The position numbers and the translations under genes are program-made. The notes under the pieces are model-generated. The model worked only from the letters and a program-made list of their open reading frames with translations, had not been told where the DNA came from and did not search any database. From positions 372,001-436,000 of the forward strand of contig JBEWZL010000056.1 in assembly GCA_045837725.1 (NCBI GenBank): DNA of 64,000 nt. Reading direction: 5' to 3'. Shown here piece by piece: positions 37,281 to 53,462 of this stretch (the stretch's first letter is position 1; each line of letters opens with the position of its first letter). This DNA is from Vermamoeba vermiformis (Eukaryota > Tubulinea > Echinamoebida).

Positions 37281-40200
37281 ATGGCGCGAATTATCTTCTT
37301 AATCGTATCTGCGTTGCTTATACTAGCGAGTGCCGCGCCTCTTCAAGTAGTGGACTTCAGCTATCGACTCAAGCAATTTGAACTCATCGACACTGTACTG
37401 GACGCAATTGCTTTAACGGCGAAGTTCGATCAGCCAGTCTATCACAACGTAAGCTGCTTCGATAATGGAAAACAAGAAACCGCTGTATTTGCACCATGTT
37501 GTGCCTATAGAAATGTTACTGGCTGCGTTTCTAGCGGGAACGATAACGTACCTTGCGTGGATTTTGAACATCCGAGCTTGAACAACACAGTTGGCTACAA
37601 AGAATGGACTTACTTCTATGCACATGTAGATAACTACGATTCTTGCCACTCCGTGGTTATAGAGAACTATGCAATTGGTAAGTGGATGCAGATCAATGCC
37701 TGAAATAGGTTTTTTTAAAACAATAATATGATAATAATATAATGATAATTGTAGGTGGAGATTTATTTTCATACCTTTCTTTTTAGTCAAGCCTTTTTTT
37801 GCTCGATATTTTGATAGCTCAAAATTAATTTACCTGCAGGATTATCGTATTTAGCAGTCTCAGTTCGAGGTATTTATCCTCAATACACAAATGCCGACTT
37901 TTTATCGGTTACTGTGGCTGGAAACGCCCAAGCAATGTGTTGCCATGAGATCCGGCGGCGCAACCCGAACTGGAACGGTGATCTGCACTTTGGAGTCGTG
38001 GGAGGCGCTGCATCTACGTTTGATATTGTACTATGGAGTAAGTAGTTGTTTTCTATCTCACGAAATCTCCAAATGCGGGCGACACTTGATTCGGAATTGC
38101 TGAAACTCGTTAAACTAATTCATTAATGATTTCGATATAGATACCACTAAACTACCAGTAGAAAGGTTTTGGTTCTTGCGTAAGCTTTGTTGAATTTGCG
38201 CGGTAAATTAGGTCAGTTTCTAAAATCGCTCGCGTTTAGCAACGGTCACTGTCACGTGCGATGGCTACGAATTCACCTCTAATCAATGCGATGAGGGACT
38301 TGGTTGCTTCTTTGCTCCACCCACTCAGGATCCATTGTACGACGTTGCTCGATCTATGGGGTGAGTAATCAATACCACATTAATCATACTTACTAACCTA
38401 TATAACCAGTTCAATAGCACGCATTGAGCCTCAAGCACAACAGTTCTCCATTAGTCTCATAACGAGACAAGTGCAATATGTGAACATTAAGGTACACATT
38501 TGACACGCGTCATTTTGAAGCTAACGCGAGTTTATCCATAGAATTCAAATGTCATATTTCCGTTCCCCAAGTCTCGACTCTACGACACGAGTTGCAGATA
38601 TCACTTCCCATCACTCGTCAATGCAGCTGGTGAGCCCTTAACGGACAGCATTGCACCGCCAAGTCTGAAGCACGTGCCTTGCACAATAGACGGCTACAAC
38701 TACAACTTGGAAGGTACGTTCTCGAGCTTGTGGTTGTCAATCTAATACTCAATTAGCATTCCGCACGTATGTTAACCAACTGGGCCAATTGAACCCTGAA
38801 TCGTACACCGACGCAGGAGAGGCGCTGTTGAAAGTCCTCCCTTACGTCACATCAGACAACTGGACTGCGTGCAATGAACTCGTGCACGACAACTTCCTCG
38901 ACCAATCAACCACACAAACTACGATCACTGACACGACTTCGTGTTACGAGGTTGAGCCAACTGAAGCTTATGCCAATGACTCGTGTTGCAATCCTAAGTA
39001 CGTATACTAGTTATTAGGCTCCTCGTGTTCTAATATCTTACAGCACTCAACTCACTGACTGCTGTGCTGCACGTGACGTCATTGCGTCAGTTGACTCGTA
39101 CTCCGTGTTGCAGGACAATGTGCAAGGTGCTTGTTCAGCGTATAGATGTTCATTGGTAAGTGTAGTAGTTCTACTCTTCCTATTCCATACTAATGTACTG
39201 TTATTAGAACAATCTCGGGGACTATATTGTCTTGTCCCAGTCAAGTGATAATCGTAGATCTGGTTGTGCAGCACGAAGCACTCAAGCAACGGTCAGCACC
39301 TTCAGTTCGAGAAAACAACTGTTGGCGTGCATTCAAAACTTCCAGCCCCAACAATGCTCTCATGAGTACGTCCATCAGAACGATTTTTCTGGCGTCTAAT
39401 ATTGTACACTAGTTCTACCTGTCGTGCCCTGGACATCAATTCAGTGTGCTTGCCCTCGGGCCAATGCTCTATTCCGTGCCAAAAAGACAGCGATTGTGTC
39501 ACAGACGCGTGCACGACATTCCCGTACACGAACATCACTACGTGCAGGACACTCGGTGCAGCTGACTTGGTCGCGTACAACGATACAGAACTCATGGGAC
39601 TTGGACTAAAGGTAAGGCTAGCACATCTAATATTTATTGTACTAATAGATCTGTGATAGTGCTTGGAGACCACATTGGATCCGATCATTTTGTTCTATTT
39701 GAGAGATAATTTAGGCCTGCCAGGTAAGTTGTACAATATACCAGTGCATGGGTGACTAACTTCAATACAGCGAACCCAACACAAGATAGTATTATTGACG
39801 CATTGCTCGCCAAGGGCACCAAAGGCGCGTGTCTCGGCTTAGCACCTGTCAACAACGAGACGGAGTGCAAAGCTGTCCAGTCGTGCAATTGGTTGCCTTG
39901 CAACTCCGAATCTAATCAATATTGCAATGAAGGTGAGTGCTATCAATGTGAAGCTTTCTCATTATTAATGGTGTTGTGTAGCGACCTGCTTGGAGCCACT
40001 GTTAGGTTCAGATCAGTTCTGCGGCACGTGCAATGCAGGGCTGTGCATTGAAGTAAGTGGGGTCATTGATCACTTGCATGACTAACACCTCCAACAGGTC
40101 TCCACATTTGATCACTGCGAGTACAGCACTGTGTCGAATGATGAAACTGCGTGCACGAGTGTTGGTGGCACATTCAGTGGCTTGAGTTACTCGCCCGTTA

Positions 40201-43054
40201 TCTCACAGCGATGCTTATCCAACGCCACCACTCAAGTCACGTGTTATCAAGCGGAGTTTTGCAGTTCTGCCTCGGTAAGTTGACGCAATTATGATTCGCT
40301 CCTTCTTACGATGTCTTCAGGCAAATTGTGCTAATAAGTGCTATGTGAGCGGAGTAAGCTCGCAAACTGAGTGCGGCACTATTGGTACTATTGGCGGAAA
40401 AACACCTTCGTGGGTTACATGGGTACGCAACAACAGTACTTATGGCCTGTGCACTCTCAACTTTAACAACTACGCTGCTTGCACTGGCGCTGATGCTCGG
40501 CTTAAATACTGGCCTGGCAGCACGTGGAAGTCTGGTCTGTTTGACACGCAAAACACTTGCGAGGCCTTTGGTCGCTGTGACTCGTTACTCGGATTGTACA
40601 CTGAACAGTCGTGTACCTCACAGTCTCACTGTGTAGGCAATGAGGCACTGACCAACCAGTCTGCTTGCGAGGCACAAGGCACGTGCGATGACTTCATTGG
40701 CTGCGTGTTCCCATTGCGAAGTGACTCTTTGGACTGCGCGATTCCATTGCAGTGGAGTCCTATTGGATGCATTGACTTGGCAATCGGTAACGAGACACAG
40801 TGCCTCAGTGCTAACGGGTATGTAGTTGGCACCGAATATGGCTCGTTTGTTAATTTATCGTCGTTAGTACATGGACCACGCAGGCTACCACGCGCGAAGA
40901 GTGTGAGTTCAAGGCACAAGTCTGCTTTGAAATGCTCTCATCTGGCGTGCTGTCACAACGTCCTCGCTCAGGCTCACAGTTCCCAGTCAACTACTCCTTC
41001 AAAACTCCGGCTGAATGTCGTGCTTGCGGAGGTGTGCCGGGCAATTACTACTCGTGGAACCCGTCGTACTATTGGGCGCCCCGAACTTTCACACCATTTG
41101 AATGGCGTCAACGACAGATGACCAATGGAAACTATTGGATTCGTGAACCAAAAACAGAGTACTTCTTCGACATCGTGCAAGCAGCTGTTGGCAGGAGATT
41201 TGCCAAGGTCCTCGAGTCTGAAATGTTGTGCCGGTACGTGATATTAACTCGCAAAAACGATGCTAACGTTAGTCTAGTTACGACCAACTCCAGTCCTCAT
41301 TGCAAGGACTCGTGTGTGACTGCACAGGCACGGGAGCCACTGATTGCTACGACGGTTTCTCGTCCTCGGTACTCGCGCTGGACTCGTTCTGTTCAGGTGT
41401 CGCCGATTCATTCAGCGCTGGTGACGTGACTATCAGCTGCGACACTGACTTGAAAGTGCTCAAAGCTAATTGTTTGCGCGTTGAGGTCTCAGTCATTCCC
41501 ATCTCGCAATTCCAATCGCTTGCTGTCTCCTCGCTCAGTGCTGCCTCGATCTCGTCGTCACAAGCTGCCCAACGACTCTCGGTAAGTCTTTTCAGGAATA
41601 GGAAACACCGCATCTAATTCAAGCAGGCCCTTTACATCAAAAACAGCGCAGGCGTTGCGGTTGGCCAAGTGTTGTCGAGTGGATTTAAGATTCAAACTGA
41701 TCTCTCGTTCAAAGGAGATATTAACGTCTGTCTCACCTTCCCATCAGTAAGTTCAGCTGCGAAGTGCCGCTGTTTTGCTAAGTGCTAATCCTATCAATAG
41801 GACTTCACGTCAGATCTACCGCTAGAACTGTTCGACTACGCAGTGCCTAATGAGGACTACACTGAGTTCGTGCCACTCGGCTGGACTGATCGCGTGTCAG
41901 TGAATGGCACTGTCTGTGTGACGCTGCAGAACACGTCAGTGACGTACTTCCCTGTGGGTCTGCAACAAAACTGGGAGAATGCAGCGTTCATATCAACATT
42001 TTTCCCAGCACAAGTGTTCTACCTCTTCTTCGGTGCATTCATGTACTTGCTCGTGTTGCTCTTTACGTCATATCATTTCGGCGTGCACATCAAACTCCGA
42101 GAGTCTGAACGACCGTTCTTCAACTTATCCACCTCTGCATTGTTCATCTTGATAATATTCTTGATAAGTACGTACTGGACGAGTTCCGTGAAGAATTGTT
42201 GTTAACTTATTAACGTCAGATCGATTCATCTACATGATACTCATCGTGTCCGGAGTGATGGACAGGAACGGTGAAGTCGAAGTTATTTTTTCATCGTTCC
42301 CTGCGCTGTTGTTCTACGTCATCTACTCGATCATTGTGCTGCGATGGTAGGTCAAAAAAAGCCGTGTTTAACAATGTGATTGACACGACGACTTTAGGGC
42401 CGAAATCTATCACTTCACCATTCAGACTGGACAGCGCGGTGGCTTGTCGAAGCTCAAGCCTGTCATTATCGTGTTGAATTCATTCTTGTCCTTGGCTTTT
42501 GTGCTGCTAGTCATCTTGTACTACTCGCTCGATGACAACGCACCACGTGTCATTAACTGCGCGACACCTGACTCAGAACTCGAGCAGTTGACACGCGGTG
42601 ACATTGTAGCGATTGCATACAAGACCTTCTATGCTGCAGTGTCCATCACATTGTCAGCTCTGTTCATTATCTATGGCGCACGGTACGTCAACCCAGTTTC
42701 TTGCAAAAGAAGGTCGGATCTAAAAGTCTTTGCAGTGTGATGCATCTTGTCTTGGCCTCGGTTAAGAAAGACTCTAACGCTACGTCTGAGAAACGCCGTA
42801 CACGCATGAAAGCATTCGAAAAGGTATGTGTACCATACTTGTGACGCAAGTTCTAACCCATGTCAACTTGACAGTTGTTGGCCGTGTCGTGCGTTTGTAC
42901 AGTATGCTTATTGGCTCAAGCAGCATTCTTATTATGGAGCTCGGTACTCTCAAACAATAGTGCCTCAAGTGGGCAAGAGAAGTTCTTTGGTATTCTCACA
43001 TTTTTGTTAAACAACAAAGGTGATACTTGGTGTACATCTAAAGCAATGTGTTGA
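37281..43054 (+). CDS. large Cys-rich ectodomain protein with C-terminal TOM1/THH1-like multi-pass domain (22 exons, 1495 aa)
   Basis: Exons: 37281-37677, 37840-38037, 38240-38360, 38410-38491, 38542-38713, 38757-38997, 39044-39155, 39208-39365, 39413-39611, 39660-39723, 39771-39932, 39982-40052, 40098-40274, 40321-40817, 40868-41233, 41278-41581, 41627-41746, 41801-42167, 42220-42346, 42398-42682, 42736-42823, 42875-43054. Signal peptide (ARIIFLIVSALLILASAAP), then ~1180 extracellular residues rich in Cys and N-glycosylation sites, with repeated patterns like C..AV.SCNWLPC. From residue ~1215 come at least six membrane helices; FPALLFYVIYSIIVLRWAEI and the later YGAR/KRRTRMKAFEKLLAVSC match plant TOM1/TOM3/THH1 proteins. 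A GPCR-like surface sensor is inferred. The end is uncertain: the read-through stop at 43052-43054 leaves helix seven short, and a final intron from 43020 is possible. Confidence 0.75.
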
Positions 43055-43700
43055 TTCGAATCAGCATTAAAGAACCAGGACTAAGGCAAGTACCTCTAAT
43101 CCATTAAATATAATACCAACGCTAATTAATATTGTGGTGCGTTCGATAATTAATTCTAAATTGTGGCCAATTTTTTGGTTGCGTAATAATAATTTTCCTA
43201 ATTTCTTAACGGTAATATTTTGAAGATGGCCGTCAGATCCTGGACAGCTGTGTCGGGATTCGAACTACGTTCAACAGTGAATACACTGGTGTTATTAGGG
43301 GTACGTATCATTTTTTGTAGATACTGAGAAGCTATTCGGTGCAATAGACTAGTAATCGCGGACTGATTTTTCCTGTGATCTGTTCACCCACTCACAACGT
43401 ATTTCGTTCGATAACAACTTCTAAAGGCATAAATATGCGACATAAATGACAACAATGTTCACCTCCGCGCGGTGCGGAGAGCGTACAATTCTTACGGCAC
43501 ATTCGTATCAATTTTCTCGAGTTTTTTTGTACCGCCGCACAATCTGGTGTTCGGATTAACGAATTTCCTTATCAGGGTCCGAGATACGCTTGGCCCTGGT
43601 AGGCGAGATATGTCGCTTCGTGAACGCCCTTTTCATTGAAAATTATTGAATTTAAATTTAAATATGTTGTCTCATTTATTAATTCGCCGTTCCTCTCGGG

Positions 43701-43725
43701 ATACGCGGGATTGGACTCCGCGTAT
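43701..43725. repeat. perfect 8-bp hairpin, 9-nt loop
   Basis: ATACGCGG (43701-43708) and CCGCGTAT (43718-43725) are exact reverse complements around a 9-nt loop, in intergenic DNA. Confidence 0.8.
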
Positions 43726-43793
43726 AAACCCTTTATACTGTATGCACATACAAGTATTCCTATACTTTACCACTTCGGGGTTAGTGGATCGCT

Positions 43794-43809
43794 GATGACA
43801 CGTGTCATC
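43794..43809. repeat. perfect 16-bp palindrome containing TGACACGTGTCA
   Basis: GATGACACGTGTCATC equals its own reverse complement. The central CACGTG is the E-box/G-box core bound by bHLH or bZIP factors. The inner 12-mer recurs at 28676-28687, 31501-31512 and 48711-48722. Confidence 0.8.
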
Positions 43810-44021
43810 GAGTGGATCTGCGTAATTACAAATATCCTCGAATATTTTCAATAATTTATACGACGCGTAATAAAACAAAATTAATGCGAGGTAATGTCAA
43901 TTCGTCACTGGCAATGCATTCCGTGTACTGCCTCGTAAAATTTATCTTACGAAAAAATTTTCGAGCAGATCTGAGAGCAAACAACTTTTTAAATCGTAAT
44001 GCAATAGTATTGCGGCATTAG

Positions 44022-44031
44022 TCTATATAAG
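44022..44031 (+). promoter_or_regulatory. TATA-box-like element of the aldonolactone oxidase gene
   Basis: CTATATAAGG lies about 245 bp upstream of the ATG at 44275, so it would fit if the 5' UTR is long. It is the clearest TATA-like element I saw in the window. Not experimentally supported. Confidence 0.4.
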
Positions 44032-44274
44032 GCGCAGTCGATGAGGGGAATTTGGTCGCGTGTGTGAGCAGTGGCTTTCCCTTATTTGGACTAGCAATTT
44101 TTAAAATTTCTGTCGAGTTTCCTTCAGATTTCTGTGCGTCAATATTTTATACACAGCCTCATACGCTTTGATATTCATTTAACTTTACGCTCAGCGAACG
44201 GAAGGTCACAGATCTGCCGTTCATACCCCAAATTTTATATATTTTTTCTCTTTTCGTACTATCTTGGCTACACT

Positions 44275-46349
44275 ATGAATATACTGCTACAATTGATCCT
44301 GATGCTACTGATCGTCACGTTCTTCCCGTGGATCATGTTCTGGAATTTGTTCCGTATCGGCCGCTTCACCCGCGTCTCAGAAAAGCTGTCATCAGATCAA
44401 CGAGTCCACAAGCGGCCAAAGCTTGCTAATTGGGCCTGGAACCAAGAATTCACGCCTGAGAAGCTCTACATCCCGACCTCACTCGACGACTTGATGAAGA
44501 TTCTCGCTAAAGCCGCTCAAAAGGGCAAAAAAGTCAAGCCGATCGGCAGCCTGCACTCGTGGTCCGGATGTGCCGCGATTAATGACGGTATTGCCATTCG
44601 ATTGGACCACTTCAACAAGGTCTTAACCGTGGATCGCGAGAAGATGTTGATCACAGCCGAGGTACGTTGTGAATCGATTTTCTAGAGCGGATCTGACAGC
44701 GAATAATTTCTCCAGGCCGGCATCATTTTGAAGGACTTTTATGCTCGTCTTGACGAAGAAAAATGGGCATTATCATCGTTGCCTAATGTCAATTGCATTA
44801 CCTTAGGAGGAGCGATTGCTAATGTAACTCACGGTACCTGCATCCAGGTTGGAACTTTTTGCGATCTCGTTCAGGTAAGCAAATTAGCGTTGCTCATAAA
44901 TAGATATGCTATAGTAATAGCCGACGTATAATTGGCAAAGCGAAAGAAATTTGGTATTTATTTCGTTCTGTTTGACAAATTCGTCTTACGGCAATTTTAA
45001 TTCCGCTTAATTAGAGAGCAAGTAATATATCGTCTAGTATGTCTTATTAACGGAATTAATTACCCAATAGGCCTTGAAAATTATTGTTGTTCGCAATGGA
45101 AAGCCCGAGATGTTGGATCTTCGTCGCGATACCTCGGATCCCGAAGAATTGCGCCTCTTCGAAGCAACATTGACCTCGTTTGGCGCTATTGGCATCTTAT
45201 ACTCCATCACCATTAAATGCAAGCCCACTTTCAACATGTTCGTGCATATGCAGCTCAATCCGTACACAGATGTGAAGCATAAGATCTTAGAGGTGGCTCG
45301 TAAATCATATTCCGTGCAAATAGCCGTATTTGCGTCATTCCCTAAACCCATGATTCGCTTCAAGACTCAAACTCCGGTCGATCCTGTCGTTCCATTGGTG
45401 AGTTGTCAATTTTACCGATTTAGCCTTATCTGGCAAACGTCACGTGATCGTGAAACTGACTTGATATTGATTTGGATACAGTGGAAATTTATAACGATGC
45501 TTTATTTGAATTGATTGTTGGAATATTCAAGTTAATTTTCGACGAGATCAGCCTTATAAATTAATTATTTTCGTTTATAGCCCGTCAAGCTCGGTGGTCT
45601 TTCTCAAGTCGAAACTATTGCATCGTATATTGCTTTATGGGCCTATTCTCCAGTCTCTTCTTTCTTGCAAAAACATACCGCAAGAATTTTGAGCAGATTC
45701 GCCGGCAGTCCCTTCATCTTCAAGCAACAAATGCAATCGCCTCACACTTGGCTCACTAACTGGCGCGATGGAGAGTTGGAAACCACCCTTATCAAGTTTG
45801 TAAAGGCTACTCCTTGGATCAACCTCGAATACGCCATTCCGCTCGATAGAATCCTCGAGGCAATCGATCAATTGCTCGCCTTGGCTTATGAGTATCGCAT
45901 TAAGCACAACTACAAGCGTTTCTTGCCTATTATTTTCAGACCAGGTAAGATCCCGCAATCGAAAAAAATTTGAATCCTTGTAAATCGATTCTAATTAGTA
46001 CTTTATAGTCGCTGCTGATACTCTTGGCTATATGAGCCCTACTAAAGGCAGAGAAACTGCTTACGTCGACATCACTTACGACATTAGCGACAAGAACGAC
46101 ATCCGCTTCAAGTTCTTCCAAGACGTCGAAAAGATCTTGTTGAATTTAGACGGCCGTGTCTCGTGGTCACGATTGTTCTTGAAGGACAAGAGCCAAGTCA
46201 TTCAAGCTTACCCCGAGTACTACAAGTTCTTGGCGGTCAAAAACGAGTTGGATCCGCAGAACATGTTCAGCAACGAGTTCTCGGACGCTGTATTGTTCCA
46301 AAAGACTCCTGGCAAGATCGCTAGCGGTGGTATGAATTACGAAGGTTAA
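44275..46349 (+). CDS. FAD-linked aldonolactone oxidase (D-arabinono-/L-gulono-lactone oxidase family; 5 exons, 525 aa)
   Basis: Exons: 44275-44661, 44716-44874, 45071-45397, 45581-45944, 46009-46349. An N-terminal membrane anchor (LLQLILMLLIVTFFPWIMFW) precedes the FAD-binding PCMH domain with PIGSLHSWS; H94 matches the His that binds FAD covalently in this family (usually in GxGHS; here Leu replaces the second Gly). LGGAIANVTHGT and FGAIGILYSITIKC follow, then the ALO catalytic domain ending ELDPQNMFSNEF. These enzymes make ascorbate-type antioxidants from aldonolactones with O2, giving H2O2, on mitochondrial or ER membranes. Which lactone is used cannot be read. AATAAA occurs at 46409-46414. 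Confidence 0.88.
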
Positions 46350-47227
46350 TCGTACTCTACGTTACTAAATTTCATGTAAATAATGCATATTACTTTAAAA
46401 TTCCAATGAATAAATTTTAATAATACTTGATCAAGTATTGATGTGTTCAAATGCGCGTTGTCGCTGCGTATTAGCCGCACGGACCTCAATACAATCTAAT
46501 TGTGGATTAAATATGAATATGGACTTGGTTGTCCTTTGATCTAAGGAAAAGTTTTGGCTTGAGAATTAATTGGTCTGAAGACCAAGAAAGGTTTTATTCG
46601 TTGTGTTTTATAAGTGATAGTACTGTCGATGATCGATAAGACGATTCAATTCAGACTCGATTCAGATTGAATGAAATTTATTTCGGTACGGTACACTGAA
46701 AATATGAATAGCTTTCTATGTGGCTGAAACTTAGTAGTCTCAACCAACTGAACTTTATAGATTTTGTTGATTTGAAGGGGAGAGTAAAGTGCTATCACCA
46801 ATTCGAATCGAAAGTAATAACTGGAACGTTCTGAGTGGTCATGTTGCCAACGCTTGGATCGGAGCTAGTAAAGCATGCGTTGACAGGGCCTTCCACTTCC
46901 ATATCGGGCATTTTGTTGGGCGAGTTGTGGTGTTCTGGGTGAGGGATTAAAAAATTAGGTCCGAAGACGAGAAATATTTTGCTCATTTAGCATCGAGTTA
47001 TTTGTTGACTAGGTAATGATAAGATATGTACCTTAGGCAGTTGAATTGCGATGATATCACTGCTTCTCTTGTGTTTCGAACGGATTTCTATTTTTGCCTC
47101 TGGCTAATCTCGGCATAACAAGATAATTTTGCCGAAACGCAGGACAGAAAAAATAAAGCGAGTAGTCATAAATCAAATGTTCCGAATGAATGCGCTTCTA
47201 AAATATTCTATTTACACATTTTACATC
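46350..47227. other. convergent intergenic region (878 bp) with an 18-bp palindrome and a small minus ORF
   Basis: It lies between the 3' ends of the oxidase and kinase A. A perfect palindrome is at 46422-46439, just after the AATAAA. A 63-codon minus-strand frame with an ATG (46986-46795) ends within it and has no family resemblance. Otherwise AT-rich with no feature seen. Confidence 0.5.
46422..46439. repeat. perfect 18-bp palindrome downstream of the oxidase poly(A) signal
   Basis: AATACTTGATCAAGTATT is its own reverse complement and begins 8 bp after AATAAA (46409-46414). It could fold in the nascent RNA or be a protein site. Confidence 0.75.
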
Positions 47228-49561
<2,334 letters not shown>

Positions 49562-50370
49562 TGTACAATGTCAGATCTGCAGTATTTAATGACGACGTTA
49601 GTACCACTTGTGGTGCTTGATGGATTATTTTATAACAAAAGTTACAAAGCGCGTTGGTATATTTAGTTTAGGCGGAATAATTCATCCACGTTTTTGATTT
49701 TGAATTTTTTCGTTAAAATTTCACGAGCAAAGTTAAATAATCTTACCTTAAAAACCTAAAGCCAAGTTCTTGACCAAATAAGGATTGAATTTCTCAACCA
49801 TCAACATGTTGATTGGCATCGTGGATATTTGCTGGACCAATAAGACTCGGGCATGAACGTGCGTTGTTTTTCTAATCTTGCTATTCTGTCCAAAGTACCG
49901 GACATTTGAGGCAGCTTGCTCTTGCAAACAGCCACGTAGTTGCCCAACCAACGAAGTGAAATCTTTATGCGAGAAGGATCCTCTCGTTCTGAATTATACC
50001 ATAAACGTTAATATAATCAAGGCTGTATAATTACACGTTATTATTAAGGTAACAACAGTGCTGTTACGATTTTTCGGACCACCAAAAATAATTCAATAAA
50101 TCATAAATTCTATCTTTAGAAATTAGTTAAGAGCTGCCATCGATTTCCATATTACGTAATTATAACGGATATAATTATTACGATTTATTCTGTATTAATT
50201 AGCTCACGTCCGTAATAATGGATTAGCTTACTACTAGTAACCGAGGTTTAAACTAACTGTTGCCGTTGAACGGGAAGGCATTTATCGTTTTACGCCATTA
50301 ATCTTAGTATCTTGTTATCAATACGATTGATTTACTTTACAATAATTTTATGTTACAAGGTTTTTTGGCT
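49562..50370. other. intergenic region between the two kinase genes, with a possible unassigned coding exon
   Basis: 809 bp including the kinase A promoter. On the minus strand around 49990-49745 two overlapping frames remain open; one reads RIKISLRWLGNYVAVCKSKL and looks protein-like but lacks an ATG. The rest is AT-rich. Confidence 0.45.
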
Positions 50371-52590
<2,220 letters not shown>

Positions 52591-53462
52591 ATGTTGTTAT
52601 CAGTACGATTTTTTGGAAATAATTGACTGGAATTTAATACCACAGCTCGATAATCTAGATCGCGGATAAATTCCAAAATTAGAGGAGGGTTGTCCCAGCG
52701 TTGATAAAAATGGTAAGTTTGCACTGATTAGTGTTGGATTTCATAGTTAGTTAAAGCAATCAGCTGCTAAGCGAGATTGGGATTGGAGCGTTTTTGGCGA
52801 GATCGAATCTCATCGGTAAGCTCAGGATACCAGACAGGAAGGTTTTTGACAGAAAAGCAATGACATTATGGGAATAAAATTACCTTGATTCAATAAATGC
52901 AGGGTGACATCTGTGAGTTGCAGGCTTGCAAAAACTTTGGGCGCGTTCGAACTAAATTACCTCATGACAACCACAGATGGATCAAGGCCTTGTTCGCGTG
53001 CATTGATCTAATTCTGTTATTGCAGCGTTAGTAAGTATTAAATCAGGAGAGAAGTCAGACTTGGTTTTGACTCGCATTCACTGCCCCACTTAGTTTAATA
53101 TTGATTTTCGTCCAACACAATATATTTGTAAATTATTTGGCAATAGGAATTTATGTTATTTAAATTACTGCGCTGGTTGGCCAATTAATCTAAATCTCAA
53201 AGCAGGCAAAAGAAACTTACAATTGCCACAGAGTCTAATGTATTCCCAACAATAATACAAACGTAATCGTAGGCTCGCTAATTATGAATGGCGCCAATGA
53301 AGATCAGACCGATCTGATAGAGTTCGCTTGATCGAATAGTGCCGCATGGTTGCAGCTCAAATCGGCTGTTAAGCAATGTGCTGCTCTTGGTTGAATGCAA
53401 ACGGGCACTAAAGTAAAAGATTTTGGTACCAGTGAAAACTCGCAATTTTATTTTTGTAGCAG
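52591..53462. promoter_or_regulatory. divergent intergenic region (872 bp) upstream of kinase B and RasGEF
   Basis: It holds both promoters. TTTTTGTAGCAG ends exactly at the RasGEF ATG (53463) and looks like a splice acceptor, so the RasGEF transcript probably has an upstream 5' exon, possibly adding N-terminal residues. I could not place that exon. Confidence 0.45.

Larger units (their letters stand above)
43055..44274. other. largest intergenic region (1.2 kb), with a cluster of hairpins and palindromes
   Basis: It separates two plus-strand genes. Perfect inverted repeats: CTCCGC/GCGGAG (43463-43479), ATACGCGG/CCGCGTAT (43701-43725), GATGACACGTGTCATC (43794-43809), TCGTAA/TTACGA (43933-43952). 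The 43440-43820 part is more GC-rich than its surroundings, which could mark a structured RNA gene. No tRNA cloverleaf fits. Confidence 0.5.

Noticed and set aside
43225-43310. tRNA-like T-loop on the minus strand (GTTCGAATCCCGAC)
   Set aside because: The 5 bases before the loop do not pair with CCGAC after it, and no D-arm, anticodon arm or acceptor stem can be drawn around it.
46795-46986. 63-residue minus-strand ORF with ATG in the convergent gap
   Set aside because: No recognisable motif, no introns or signals, and length within chance expectation for AT-rich intergenic DNA. Listed only as part of the gap.
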